Part shown: one piece after another, positions 21,431-32,348 of the stretch | How the letters are laid out: each line of letters begins with the position of its first letter | Position numbering within the stretch: the stretch's first letter is position 1 | Source of the DNA: Chelonoidis abingdonii | Taxonomy: Eukaryota; Chordata; Testudines; Testudinidae | Assembly: GCF_003597395.2 (NCBI RefSeq) | Contig: NC_133774.1 | Location: forward strand, 49,879,224-49,943,223 | Direction: 5' to 3' | Length of the DNA stretch: 64,000 nucleotides | Program-made: the position numbers and the translations under genes | Notes under the pieces: generated by a model | What the model was told of the DNA's origin: nothing | The model's input: only the letters and a program-made list of their open reading frames with translations | Database searches by the model: none

Positions 21431-22974
21431 TGTAGGTAATAGTAGCTCTGGTGGGAGAACAGACTCCTGTCTTCCATGTAACACAGCAACAAAATCTGAG
21501 GTCCTTACTTGGTTTTATTCTGCCCTTACTCAGGCAAACTCCCAGAGCTTGGCCAACAATGGGTCAGAGTAACCACAGCCTGAAACCATACTGAAATGAC
21601 AGCACCCATTTACATAGCAGGCTCCTAATGGAGTACAAAGAGTAAGCAAATTATTTTAGAACTAAGGCCCTAATTAGGTGATTTGAAAGTCATTGTTCAT
21701 TTTCCATACAAGAGCAGGCCAAGCAGCCTGCCTTTGGCAGGTCTTTCCCTAAAATCAAGGTTAGTTATGCTGTCTTTTTCTACCACTTCTAAACCTTCAA
21801 ATACTTTTTCGCAAGGTTTGTCCGTCACTGCTTAATGGTTCCAAGAAAGATGATTTCCCCTTCTGCTCCAATGACATAAAGGGAAGTTAGGGACTCGACT
21901 CTGGCTTACTCATTTGAAAATCTTTCCCTCCATCTTTTTTCGTTTAAGCAGAAAGCAGATATATCTGTTTGTTTTAATTTCTTAGGGGATCAATAGAATG
22001 TTCTTCAAGATGGAGTGTGCTGAACTCTGGCAATCCCTGACTGGGTTAATGGTTGCTAGGCCTGTCCCATGCTTGGATGGTGGTGGCTGTATGAGGAAAA
22101 GTAGCATAAAGCCACCTTTGCCTCTCCCTTTAGGTACACTGAGCACTGTTCTGGCCTGCTGAGGATTGAACCTACTTTTAGTGTGTTCTGAGGATTGGAT
22201 TACTCTGGGAACAAATATTGAAGCAAGCCTGTGTTCTGTGGATCTGCACAAGTATCAAAAACTGACTCAGTCTGGGTGAAAACATGTACAGTATTTACTA
22301 CTTACAAATTTATTTTCGTCTTGTTAGAGTTTTATGTAGCTAATAAAAAGGGCTGTATATTACTTCTGGCCTGGTCTGATGGGTCCACAGATAGAGCCTG
22401 AGCCAAAGCCCACTGAAGTCAATCAGAATCTTTCTAAAGATCAGGCTCGTAGAACATTATGTTGCTATGTAAGAGTCCCTGGTTTTAACCTTGGGAACTT
22501 GCACAGCTGAATTCACTGAGACTTTTTATTGGCATGACTAGCAATAAACGTGCATTGCCAATGTGTAAAGAAAAAGGAAGCCCATTCAGGGATCTCTTGG
22601 AGGGTCTGACCCGCTGGGGACAGTCACATACTCTCTAAGGTTTAATTCCCTGTGTCAATTTTGTTAGCAATATCCATTCCTGATCCAGTAGCAGGTTGCT
22701 ACATGTCACAAGGCCATTTCTGCTGTCTCTTCTCTTTCTCCCTGTGTCAGGCTCAGTTTTTCCTCACTCCACATTGATGCTGGTAGTACAACTTCCGAGG
22801 AGACTATCATCTCCTTTGGTGCAAGGTGTGTGCTGCAATGCAGCAGTGGCACGCATTATATGTGTATAGAGAAGCAGCACCTAAAAGTAAAGGATTTTGT
22901 GTGAGGAAACTCCAATGACCTCTCCTTAAACTCTCCAATATCCTTTCCACTAGTTTAAGTGTTGAGAGACATAT
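21431..22974. other. no recognised gene; palindromic unit near 22,390-22,450
   Basis: Mostly unassigned. At 22,390-22,450, gagcctgagccaaagcccac and actgaagtcaatc leading to agatcaggctcg form a copy of the recurrent unit with inverse ends. The 89-codon minus-strand frame at 21,982-22,251 has no recognisable domain. Confidence 0.4.
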
Positions 22975-23163
22975 GAAATTAAGCCCTGGAACTGCCTTCC
23001 AAGGGAGGCTGTAGAATCCCTTTCATCGAAGGTTTTAAAGAACAGGTTGGACAAACACCTGTTAGGGATGGTTAGGTTTACTTGATCCTGCCTCTGAACA
23101 GGAAGCTGGACTTGGTGACTTCTTGAGGTCCCTTCCAGCCCTACACTTCTGTTATCTTATGTA
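22975..23163 (+). repeat. CR1 LINE 3' end
   Basis: The phrases tggaactgccttccaaggga, ggttggacaaacacctgt and gaggtcccttccagcccta give the classic CR1 3' order. It ends in a short ttatcttatg remnant of the terminal repeats. 5'-truncated. Confidence 0.8.
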
Positions 23164-23740
23164 GCACGCACTTTGCCAGTGGGTTTCACAGCTATTTGTT
23201 GACAGCAGAGGAATGATACTCAAGAATCCTGGGTTCTATTCCAGGTTCTGTGGGGAGCATACTCCAGTGGTTCCAGACACTGGCCCTCCATGTTGTCTTC
23301 ATCCCAGTCTCCCCCCAACTATGTATATATAAGAAAATGAAATAATAAGGAGTTCAACAGCTCTGTTGTTGTATATATACTAAACCATGTTGATATATTT
23401 TCTTCAAGTGGTAAAAAAATGCATCCACTGAGTCTAACAGGAAATATGTTTGTAATTGAAAGTTTTTGGAATGAAGGAACTACATTAAGTTACAGCCTTG
23501 TCACTGCATTATGACACAGTAACCATAAGATCTGCTTGTATGTGTCTCATCTTAGTCAGTGTCTCTTGTGGTACATTTTATATACTTGAAGGATGTTACA
23601 AGATTTTAAGAAAAACATCATCTTCTCTTCCCTTGAACAGCAGTTTTGTTCAATATTTTTTTTGCTAACTTGTACCAATCTCTTGTTGTTTTGCCTTGCA
23701 AACAACTTGCAGGGAAAACTGAAAAGCGATATGTTCTAAT
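23164..23740. other. no recognised feature
   Basis: Nothing recognised beyond short AT-rich runs such as tgtatatatac near 23,370. Confidence 0.4.
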
Positions 23741-23744
23741 CCAG

Positions 23745-24030
23745 TATAGCGATTTGACTTGCATCTTGTCTACACCACGCAGCTTTTAGCGACAAGGCTG
23801 TGTCGATGCAGTCTTCTTGCTAAAAGTCAGTGTGTGTAAACCCTCTTTGTCGGTACTTTGTCAGCACTTTTGCTGACAAAATACTTTCAGCCCCATCTCC
23901 TGCCGACAAAGCCATGTTCATACTGCCACTTGTGTCTGCAAAACTTTTTTGTCTTCCACAGGGGCACTTTAAGTACTTGTGAAAGACAAAAGTTTTGTCG
24001 ACAGCTTCACAGTGTAGACATACCCTTCGA
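23745..24030. mobile_element. TIR MITE of the 'gtctacac' superfamily
   Basis: The left end reads tgcatcttgtctacaccacg and the right end gtgtagacatacccttc, inverse to each other. Internal cgacaaa and ttgtcgg motifs recur in both orientations. The likely family is Harbinger-like, judged from end similarity to the 36.9-kb element; the target site is not resolved. Confidence 0.6.
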
Positions 24031-26954
24031 TCGCTATGTCTTTAAATTCTAGATGGTTTGATAATTGCATCTAGCCACATGTAAGCAGTGAACTTGCATC
24101 TAGTTAATGATTTATAGTTCCCAAATGCAAATTTTTCTGATAAAAATTCTTGATAACACAAAAGATAAATGTTACCTGGTGAGATAAATCAAAAATGTCC
24201 ATATAACGTTTCAGCTCTTCCTCAGCCCTCTTACAGATCAAACATACCCTTTATGCAGGAGATTTGCCTTAGCTTCGGAAATGGAATTCACAGATTTAAC
24301 TAAAACACAACAGGCTAGGTATCCTAGGGAAAATATCAGCTTGCTGCAGAAAACTCCCTGAGAAATGCAGACTCAGAAAGATAGCTCATCTGTTACTAGT
24401 ATGAGGGATCTTGCATATGAAGTAGCATACAAATGAGTAGGAGTATATGGCATATAATTGTGGGAGTGGTGAAGGAGGGGAAGCTAACATGCTGATTTAT
24501 GGAACAGGGTGCCCTGCTTCTTGGGTTTGGTGACTAAAACTTCCAGTTTTCTAAATAAACTGGTTAATAGGGTTGGCTGGAAAACGAGAATTCCATTTTG
24601 AAAAAAAATCAAGGAATTTGGTTTTGTTCAGGAAGACCTTTTGGAATTCCTAATGGGGGTGGGGAGAAGAGAGGGAGAGAGACCCACTCTAGAATAGCCA
24701 ATAGCCCAGTGATAAAAGAATTCATCTAGGATGTAGAAGGCTAAGGTTCAAGACCCTTTGTGGGTGGCCTGATTGCAAGGTCTATTCTGGTCAGTGTCTG
24801 TCATATTTTGGCCAGAAATTCCATCCTGGATGTGAGAAACTTTCCTGATGAAAGCTTTGTCAAAACTAATATGTTTCTGTAGAAAGTTTTGGTTTAACTG
24901 AAACGGCATCTTTTTGACAAAAAACATTTTGTCAAGTTCCTGACTATCTCTATTGGTGAAAACCTTCCCTGTCATGCAGGTTTTGAGATCTCAAAACCAG
25001 CCAAGTGGATTTTTATGAATAAACTTAACTATTTATCTATCGCTCTGAAAATTAAGCATGACAAATTTCAGCCCCAAAGTGTAAATTTTAAGGGAAAATA
25101 AGTTGAGTGCCTGAAAACGGGATTATTATGAAGTATTTTTGCTGCCATAGCAGTAGCCTTTCTAGTGCAAACCATAAGATCACCAAAAATATAGATATTA
25201 TTTTTTGCAAAACCACATATATCAAAAACACCTTCATCCCCTTCACACTCCCTCCCCGTGTGATTTAGTAATGAATTTATTTTCAATTGCAAAGGTCTTA
25301 TTTTGTTACTAGGTATGGAATGCAGGCAGCACAATGCTTAATCATTCAGTCAGTGCTTCCACTGCAAATTCTTCAAACCAGTAACCATTTCTCATTATAT
25401 CATTCTTACTAAGATAGATGTGGTTGAATGATAAGCCTGGGGGAGGGAAGCAAAGCTGCAAATGAATGATGCTAAATGCATAGCAAAGCCTATAGGCCTT
25501 GTCTCTTATAGGCTCTCTGATTTATAATTGGGGATTTTATACATTCAATCCTATATCTGTAAGACATGAGGAATGAAAGAAATGAAAATGTCATTTGTTT
25601 CTTACACTGGTGACTTATGTGTTTTTAAGTGGGTTCTGTTGCACAATGAAACAAGTTTTCCTTGACACATTGCTCTGCCACTGTATTTGATTTCAGTTTC
25701 CCACTGAATAGTGCCAAGTGAAATCTGTTATGCTTTAAGTTGTAATATGACTTTCACCACCACCACCACCATCATATCAATCATCCCACATCTCTTAACT
25801 AGATGCCTGAAAACATAACGAGTACAAAGGACATTTTTCAGTCAGACATATGGACCAAACACTGGTTGAATAGCCTTTAACGCTTTATGATAAACAACCA
25901 AGTAAAACACATAGGATGCTCTTAAATGATGATAAGCTGTGTTTTCCTGGAGAAACTGTTTTTCTTCTTTGTATATAACTGACAAATGGTCTGTGTTGCT
26001 ATGAAATACCTTTTTTAGGCATCTAGTCACACTTACTGTATTGAAAACAAAACCATCCAGTTCAGAGAATGATAAATTAGTGTTTGGAGGAACTTGTCAT
26101 GCAGATTACCAGATGTCGGTCTCTCTTTGAACTTGTTCCCTTTAAGGCTAAAAGGCAAATTCAAGTTTGTCTGTGTATACCTCATCGTTTCCTGTTAGAA
26201 AACTACCTTGTAGCAGGAATAAATCAGCATTCTGGAGAATCCTGACCTGGCAACCTATAAGGAAGAAATCCTTTACCTCCCCAGATATAGTCCAAAATCA
26301 AAAGTAAGAGCTCAGTTCTCCAAGGCACCACTTGCACGTAAATCCTGTCCAGCTTTTGAAGTGGACAGAGGGATCTCTGTGTATTCAACATATGGAACAG
26401 ATGCTCACTTCCCTTAAGTATGTGAAGGGGAGCAAAACCTGATGGTGGCATGGAATGGAGTAATGGACATCTGTAGGGAATGGCAGAGGGTCAGTCAAAG
26501 GCAGCAGGGCTAAGGGGGACATAGTAGCACAGGGGAGGTGGACCCTGTAATCAGTGCAGTTCACCCGTCTATTCCTACGGATACTCCAGGATCCACACAG
26601 GTTGCTCTGTTGGCCGTATAGAATGCTGTGATCCATGCTGTTCACAGGCTCTCCCTTCATTCTCTGCAAGGCCATAAAGGAAACTCTACCACAGAATAGT
26701 CTTTCCTTCCTCCGAGTTTGTTCCTTTGAGAGAAGAACAACTGGCTTTGCTAATATACATACAACAATGCCAGCTAAGGACATGGGAGAGACAGAACATG
26801 GAATGACTATGGAACAGACTAATGAAGGAGCTTGTGAAAGTGCAGTGCTCTAGCAGTGTTTTGTCACTGGTCTTCTCCAGTCAGAATGCACTCCACATTC
26901 TTCAGCTAATGATTTTTAGTCCAGCTGACAAATCAGTAAGAAAACATTAAAGAC
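24031..26954. other. mostly unassigned; possible AT-rich TIR element at 24,565-24,960
   Basis: At 24,565-24,960 the sequence shows agggttggctggaaaacgag and tttgacaaaaaacattttgt, A/T-rich phrases similar to those at 38.9-39.5 and 57.7 kb. It may be an interrupted copy. A (CAC) run lies near 25,756-25,773. The 132-codon minus-strand frame at 26,385-26,783 has no recognised domain. Confidence 0.35.
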
Positions 26955-27334
26955 TTTGGCCTGGTCTGCACTACAGGGTTAGGTTGACCTAAGGTGCCTG
27001 GCATTGTCCTAGCTGTGGAAGTGTCTTCACTTAAATTCCTCTCTGTGCCGATTTAGTACCACCACCTCCCTGCGTGGTGGAGAGTCACGGTCCATGTAAT
27101 TAGCTCAATGCAGTGTCAGTGTAGACACTGCATTGCTTACGTCAACTGTTACTGGCTTTCAGGATCTGTCCCATGATGCTCCACACTGATAGTACAATTG
27201 ATACAAGCATTCCTGGTGAGGACTACTGACACAAGAAGCCAGTTGTGTGCACACACAAATGATTTAATAACTGTCGTGGCTCTATGCTGATGTAAGTTAG
27301 GTCAAAGTAATTTTGTAGCATAGACATGGCCTTG
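26955..27334. mobile_element. PIF/Harbinger-like MITE, 374 bp
   Basis: The element 26,958-27,331 starts ggcctggtctgcactacagg and ends gtagcatagacatggcc, with a long interrupted inverted repeat that includes gttgacct and its inverse aggtcaa. Flanks are TTT and TTG, near the 3-bp type seen for related copies. The interior carries atgcagtgtcagtgtagaca. Non-coding. Confidence 0.65.
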
Positions 27335-28299
27335 GTTACTTGTTTACAGTAATTGTATTACAGACTTTTACTTTTCTTGTGTTAGTGTTTGTTTCTGAAT
27401 GGCTGAAGGAGAAGGAGGCTCAAGAACTTTAAAATGTTTTGCCTCCCCCGCACCAATCTTTTTAAGGACCATTTAGAATATTTGTTTCATGGAAATACCC
27501 AAAAACTATTGCCTGTGATCTTTCTAGGGTCTTGACAGATATTTCCTGACTGTTATCAGCTGTAACTAACTACTTTTTCGCTATGCATTCAAGTGCCATC
27601 TTTTTTTACTACATATCTCACCATCCAACCCCTTTATTTTTAATACTGTAATTGGTTATTTCTGGGCACTGGCTAGATACAAGCATATATTCTCCGGCTC
27701 TTTTGATCCTCCCTTGGCTTTGTCACCTCGCTGACCACAGGGTGGGAGATTGTTTCTCTAATGTTTGCTTTACCTCCCTGCTGATTGCTTTCCTAAAACT
27801 AGCCTGGGAAGACTCACGCTATCTAGATTGTCAACCAGAATCCAGGAAACATGCTTAAAAAACGCCAGTGCCTTTCTCTCTTGGGATGATCTGGTGAACA
27901 TCTATTGCTATCCTGAAACCCTATCCCGTTCTTTCTTCGTTTCTTTCTTCCTTCCCGTGATGCTGTATCAGAGACAAACAGATCTCAAAAGACTCATGCA
28001 TCAATCCATAATAACTTTATTTCTAAAGTCTCCAAACCTAAAGGTTTCTATCTATTCTACTCTGGTATTTACATTGCACTCAGCATCACAGTGCTATCTG
28101 AGCACCATTTAACTTAAAAGATTTGACACAGGAATGTCCTTCACCCCTGTGGCAATGTGATTTCTTTTTAATTATAGGAAAGCACAGTCACAAGTACATA
28201 TTACTCTGAGTTCCTAACATGAAATCATTTCCTGTCTTTTGCTTGTCTTTTTCCCGTAGTCACACTTAGCTTTGGGCCAAATTAAAGCCTGATGAAACC
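27335..28299. other. no recognised gene
   Basis: Unassigned. A 115-codon plus-strand frame (27,765-28,112) has no domain or signal I recognise, and composition does not favour coding. Confidence 0.4.
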
Positions 28300-28395
28300 T
28301 AAACTGTGTAGGATTTTAAATAATGGGTCCAATCCTGGCTTCAGTGAAATTGATGGGAGTTACGTCACTGACTTCAGTGGACCCAAGTTTCACCC
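28300..28395. repeat. palindromic unit
   Basis: The phrase gggtccaatcctggcttcag leads through a near-palindromic centre to cactgacttcagtggaccc, whose end is inverse to the start. A fuller example of the recurrent unit. Confidence 0.5.
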
Positions 28396-28762
28396 TATAT
28401 GTTTAATCCTGTTTATCGTATTGATCAGTGATAGCAAAGCTAACTCAGTGATGACTGGGGATATTGTGTGTTCATTCTGCTTTGCTTTGCTTGCCCCTCA
28501 CTGTAGCTATGCTACCTGACTGTTCGGTAGTTACCAGTGGTTATGGTCTGATGTGCTGTTTCAGCACTAGTCAAGCAGGGCTAGTTCATTTTTAGTCAAT
28601 CCTGGAGAAGCGTAAGCTACATGGAAACAGCTGAAAGACTCTCTTTGTGATTGGGATACGCAAACTGATGTAGTTACACTGGCACAACACCCTTGTGCGG
28701 ACACTTACGTGAGTGTGTCTAATATAGATTAGAGGATGTCCACAGCTAGGCTGATTTAGAAA
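28396..28762. other. no recognised feature
   Basis: Nothing recognised. Confidence 0.35.
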
Positions 28763-28925
28763 CTGGATTAGTCTTTTATCTCATACATCTAATGAAGTGG
28801 GTTCTAACCTATGAAAACTTATGCCCAAATACATTTGTTAGTCTCTAAGGTGCCACAAGGACTCCTTGGTTTTTTTTTTTCGCTGATACAGATTAACACA
28901 GCTACCACTGAAACCTGGGTTAGTC
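28763..28925 (+). mobile_element. PLE 3'-end fragment with 11-bp target duplication
   Basis: The body (28,774-28,914) follows the PLE 3' order: taatgaagtgggttctaacc, aaacttatgcccaaatacat, ttgttagtctctaaggtgcc, then gattaacacagctacc. Flanks are ctggattagtc (28,763-28,773) and ctgggttagtc (28,915-28,925), an 11-bp direct repeat with one mismatch. The hammerhead-like core is badly eroded here. Confidence 0.75.
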
Positions 28926-30734
28926 AAATTGGTGCAACTTCTTTCTTAACTTGCAAGTAGGTGGGAAAAAGTCTGCCATATGCACACTGAAGTAGGAATC
29001 CTAATCTGAAAGTATTTAATCATGGCAATGTGTCTAGTTCTGTGCAAGGCACAGCCAAATACAGGCCTTAGCTTTCACTCTACAAGCTGGCCATAGGGAA
29101 GGGGCAGCGCAATGCAGTGGGGGATCCAAACAAAAATGCTTGATGAAGAACACGGAATAGTTACTCATTTGACTGACCTGGGTTAGTATTTGTTGGCTTT
29201 ATGGAAAAACTGAGTCTTTTAGAAAGAGTCTGGTTAAGGAGAGAGTAGGGACCTGCTGTCCTGAGGCTGGTGACGCATTCCATGCAGAGGAGAGACCATG
29301 GACAAAAGCTCGAAGATAGGGGGCTGACCCAAGACTGTGAAATGAATGTCAGGAGAGAGAACCGTGACAAATTTCACCACCTTCTGGTCTAAGCGCAAGG
29401 CACATTTCTTTGCCTTTACTTTCTTGAACAAACCCCCAGTGATGATGCGCATGTAGATATTTAAATAAATAAATCTCCAAACCAAACATTCCAACACATG
29501 TGCTTCTCCCCTAGCGGAGCAGATGAGAGAACAAGCATGTGACAGATGATAGTCATGCTCCTTAAAGCCCTAGTGGAAGGTGCTCAGATACTATGGCAAT
29601 GAGTGTGCTATAAGAACCTCTATAGAGTGGAAAAATGAACTGAAGAAGGGTATGTTGAGGCTGGTATCACTGGTGGAGTGAGGGACCATTGACAAAGCCT
29701 GACTCAGGACTAGGGCCCCCTTGTGCACGGTGCTGGCAAACATGAACAAAGAGAGAATTGCTGCCTTGAAGAGCATAGTGAGAAACAAGATCCAGTGTAG
29801 GTGGGGGTGAGGGATTGTTCAGGGCCCTGAAGTACGGGAGTGTAAGTAGAGCTTTACTGCAGCTGTATCTGCAACAAATATAAACCTTTCCTGAAAAATG
29901 AACTCACCTAACATAGCTTCTGAGTGTTCACTAGGGAGTGTTTGATGTGTGGGCTCTCTTGCTTTCGGATCTATTGGGCAATAGCCTCTCTGTTTACTCA
30001 TAGTTTGGCAGGTAACCTTTTCTCATGGGTACCTGAGCTATTTTTAGATGATCTAGCTGGTACATTTCTAAAGGCTCATTAATGAATCAGGAATGCTCAT
30101 CCTAAAATGGTGTATTTGTTGTTCCCTGATCCAGGAAAGCAAAACTGTCAGGGATCAAACGAAAGATTGATGAGACTTACTGAAAAGTCTGCCTGCATTG
30201 GTGTGTTTCCCTGCATTGTTCTCAGCAGGGGTTTACAGGAAAGAGGCACTCCCCCCAAGAATGCAAGGGGAAGACTTTATAGATAGTGACCGTGGAAACC
30301 AGTTCATTAGGACTGAGCTATCAATATCCCCTTTGGAATGTGTCTGTAGATTGTACTTTGCCCCAGAAATGCATTGACAAATGTACAGAACAGTCCCAGC
30401 TTTTTAAAAATTTGCTAACTTACTTTGGCTACCCCAGCACACATTCATCTCTGGGATGGTGCGGGCTCCCTTCTTACTTTCACTGTAAACACGGGTCTTG
30501 AATTAAACCTTATCTCAAAACTTGGGAGATATGTTAGTGCTGAATCCAACCCTGCTATTTTCGATCTATCTCAGCTGATGAGTCTTCAATTTTGTTGCAA
30601 TAAACAATCCCCCAAGACAAGAAATGTCAATCTGCCACTGGTTAAAGGTGGAGTGTGTGAGGGGGAAATCCTTCCTATTCAGGTTCGCAAGCATGCCCAA
30701 GAGAACTCGCTCCAAACCTTTTCCTTTATTGATA
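28926..30734. other. no recognised gene
   Basis: A loosely repeated pair of phrases (gaggctggtgacgcattcc at 29.26 kb, gaggctggtatcactggtgg at 29.66 kb) hints at an old duplicated or LINE-like relic. Frames up to 105 codons have no recognised domain. Confidence 0.35.
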
Positions 30735-31060
30735 GGATCTGATCCAGTTCCCACTCAAGTGACTGGCAGAGCTCCCACTGAGTTGAGTGGGAGCCAGCTC
30801 AAGCCTCTAGAGCCCAGACAACAGCACTGCTATGAAATAACTGAGTTTGAAGAGGACAATAAGCAGGAATCCTTGTCTTTTTCCATTCACAAAGAGCACC
30901 ACCCTGCTTTCAGATAGTGACCTTCTTTTTTTATCAGGTGACAAACACAAGAGAGTATAAAACGGAGACCTTTGTTCTCCTGACAGTCCAGTGTAAACCA
31001 GGAGTAACTCTGTTTGTAGTCAATGGAGCTACACTGGTGTCAGTTGAGAGGACAATCAGA
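30735..31060. repeat. two palindromic units
   Basis: At 30,735-30,800, gatctgatccagttcccact and gttgagtgggagcc, and at 30,985-31,045, cagtccagtgtaaaccagg and agtcaatggagctacactgg, are copies of the recurrent unit in both orientations. Confidence 0.45.
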
Positions 31061-31063
31061 ACA

Positions 31064-31150
31064 TAAGAACGGCCATACTGGCTCAGAGCAAAGGTCCATT
31101 TAGCCTAGCATACTGTCTTCTGACAGTGGCCAATGCCAGGTGCTCCAGAA
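31064..31150 (-). repeat. CR1 LINE 3' end (minus)
   Basis: The phrases ataagaacggccatactggc, aaggtccatttagcctagca and gacagtggccaatgccagg are the complement of the terminus seen on the plus strand near 8,940-9,000. Confidence 0.75.
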
Positions 31151-31169
31151 TGAATCTAGGTCTCCACGC

Positions 31170-31216
31170 AAGAGATTGAATGTGAGAGTGTGTGTGTGTA
31201 TGTATGTGTATATATT
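31170..31216. repeat. (TG)n/(TATG)n microsatellite
   Basis: An imperfect run of tg and tatg dinucleotide and tetranucleotide units ending in tatatatt. Confidence 0.8.
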
Positions 31217-31492
31217 ATCTTCCATGGGAGGCTATAGCTGAACACATAATGGCAGTTACCTTTGCAGCAGATTAGGGGCCCTTCTCTCCATGTGAAGTAA
31301 CGGCACATAGGCTACAAGGCATAGCAGATACGGCACAAGCTGCATACTTTAAGAGAATGCATAATGTGTGGAAGTAAGGACCAACCTGAATTTTCACTCA
31401 GTATTCAAAACAAATCTTTTTTGAGCTTTGAAAAAAATGGTGACTATTTTCCTCCTCCCTGCCTTCACGTTTTTAATTCTTGCTTTTCTCAG

Positions 31493-31634
31493 CTAGAGTT
31501 GGAAACAGGAAAGCCAGGTTATGACAAGGGAGACTGTTTTGAGTCTATCCAACCCAAGTGGAAGCAGAAAGCACTGGGATACTTGGGAGACAGCCTGTTC
31601 TCACAAGACTTCCTGCGGCTTATAACAGATCCAT
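31493..31634 (+). other. candidate coding exon, protein family not recognised
   Basis: A strong acceptor-like context (pyrimidine tract from about 31,447, then ttcttgcttttctcag) precedes an open stretch of 142 bases that ends at a donor-like GTACGT at 31,635-31,640. The frame opens LELETGKPGYDKGDCF and closes GYLGDSLFSQDFLRLI, with a balanced, protein-like composition. The upstream frame is open to 31,364, so the stop pattern does not decide. I cannot assign a family. An ancient exon, a pseudogene piece or chance are all possible. Confidence 0.25.
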
Positions 31635-31903
31635 GTACGTATCTGTTTTTTCCACTTCTGTACTGATACTGAGATTAGCAATGGCAACCTCAAAAATACA
31701 GCTGCCAAAGTGTTGGTTTTTTTTTTTTAAACATGATTAGTAGATTTTATTCACATTCTTCCGTGAAAAAGGATAGTCTGGAAGGAAATACTACCCTCCG
31801 CCCCACTTCAAGAGTGATTGGATAGATAAAACAGATCAAATTCTATCAGTTCTAGGTATCTGTAAGTACCACTGTCATAGCATCTAAGTAATATATGTTA
31901 CAT

Positions 31904-32348
31904 GCAACAAAAAAACTTCAAAAACAGACTCCAAAGAGAGACTACTGAACTCGAATTAATATGCAAATTAGACACAATTAACTCAGGCCTTAACAGAGAC
32001 TGGGAATGGTTGGGTCATTACACTAATTGAATCTATTTCCCTATGTTAAGTTCTCCTCACACCTTCTATGGGTCATCTTAATTATCACTTCAAAAGTTTT
32101 TTTCCCCCTGCTGAGGATAGCTCATCTCAATTGATTAGACTCTTCCTGTTGATATGCATACTTCCACCTTTTCATGTTCTCTGTATGTATAAATATCTCC
32201 TGTCTGTGTGTTCCATTCTGTGCATCTGAAGAAGTGAGCTGTAGCTCAGGAAAGCTCATGTGCTGAAATAAAATTTGTTAGTCTCTAAGGTGCCACAAGT
32301 ACCCCTGTTCTTTTTGCGGATACAGACTAACACGGCTGCTGCTCTGAA
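31904..32348 (+). mobile_element. Penelope-like element 3' portion (second subfamily)
   Basis: An open frame from 31,904 keeps the C-terminus of the PLE protein: KNFKNRLQRETTELELI, then LNRDWEWLGHYTN and a stop. It corresponds to the same region at 37.6 and 38.5 kb. The 3' UTR differs from the other subfamily until a hammerhead-like core at 32,226-32,263, then gttagtctctaaggtgccac and cagactaacacggctgc at the end. No target duplication found. Confidence 0.8.
32226..32263 (+). ncRNA. hammerhead-ribozyme-like core (degenerate)
   Basis: The order is ctgaaga, then a hairpin with perfect arms tgagct and agctca, then ggaaagc. This parallels the CUGANGA - stem II - GAAA core of hammerhead ribozymes described in Penelope-like elements. 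There is one extra A after ctgaaga, and the base at the predicted cleavage position is G, so this copy is probably inactive. Stem I is not evident. Confidence 0.35.

Noticed and set aside
25756..25773. Short (CAC)n run considered as a poly-histidine coding or CRISPR-like repeat
   Set aside because: It is a simple trinucleotide run of few units with no surrounding frame and no spaced repeats.
26385..26783. 132-codon minus-strand frame considered as a gene
   Set aside because: No recognisable domain; composition with many scattered prolines and cysteines, and an unrelated frame open on the other strand.
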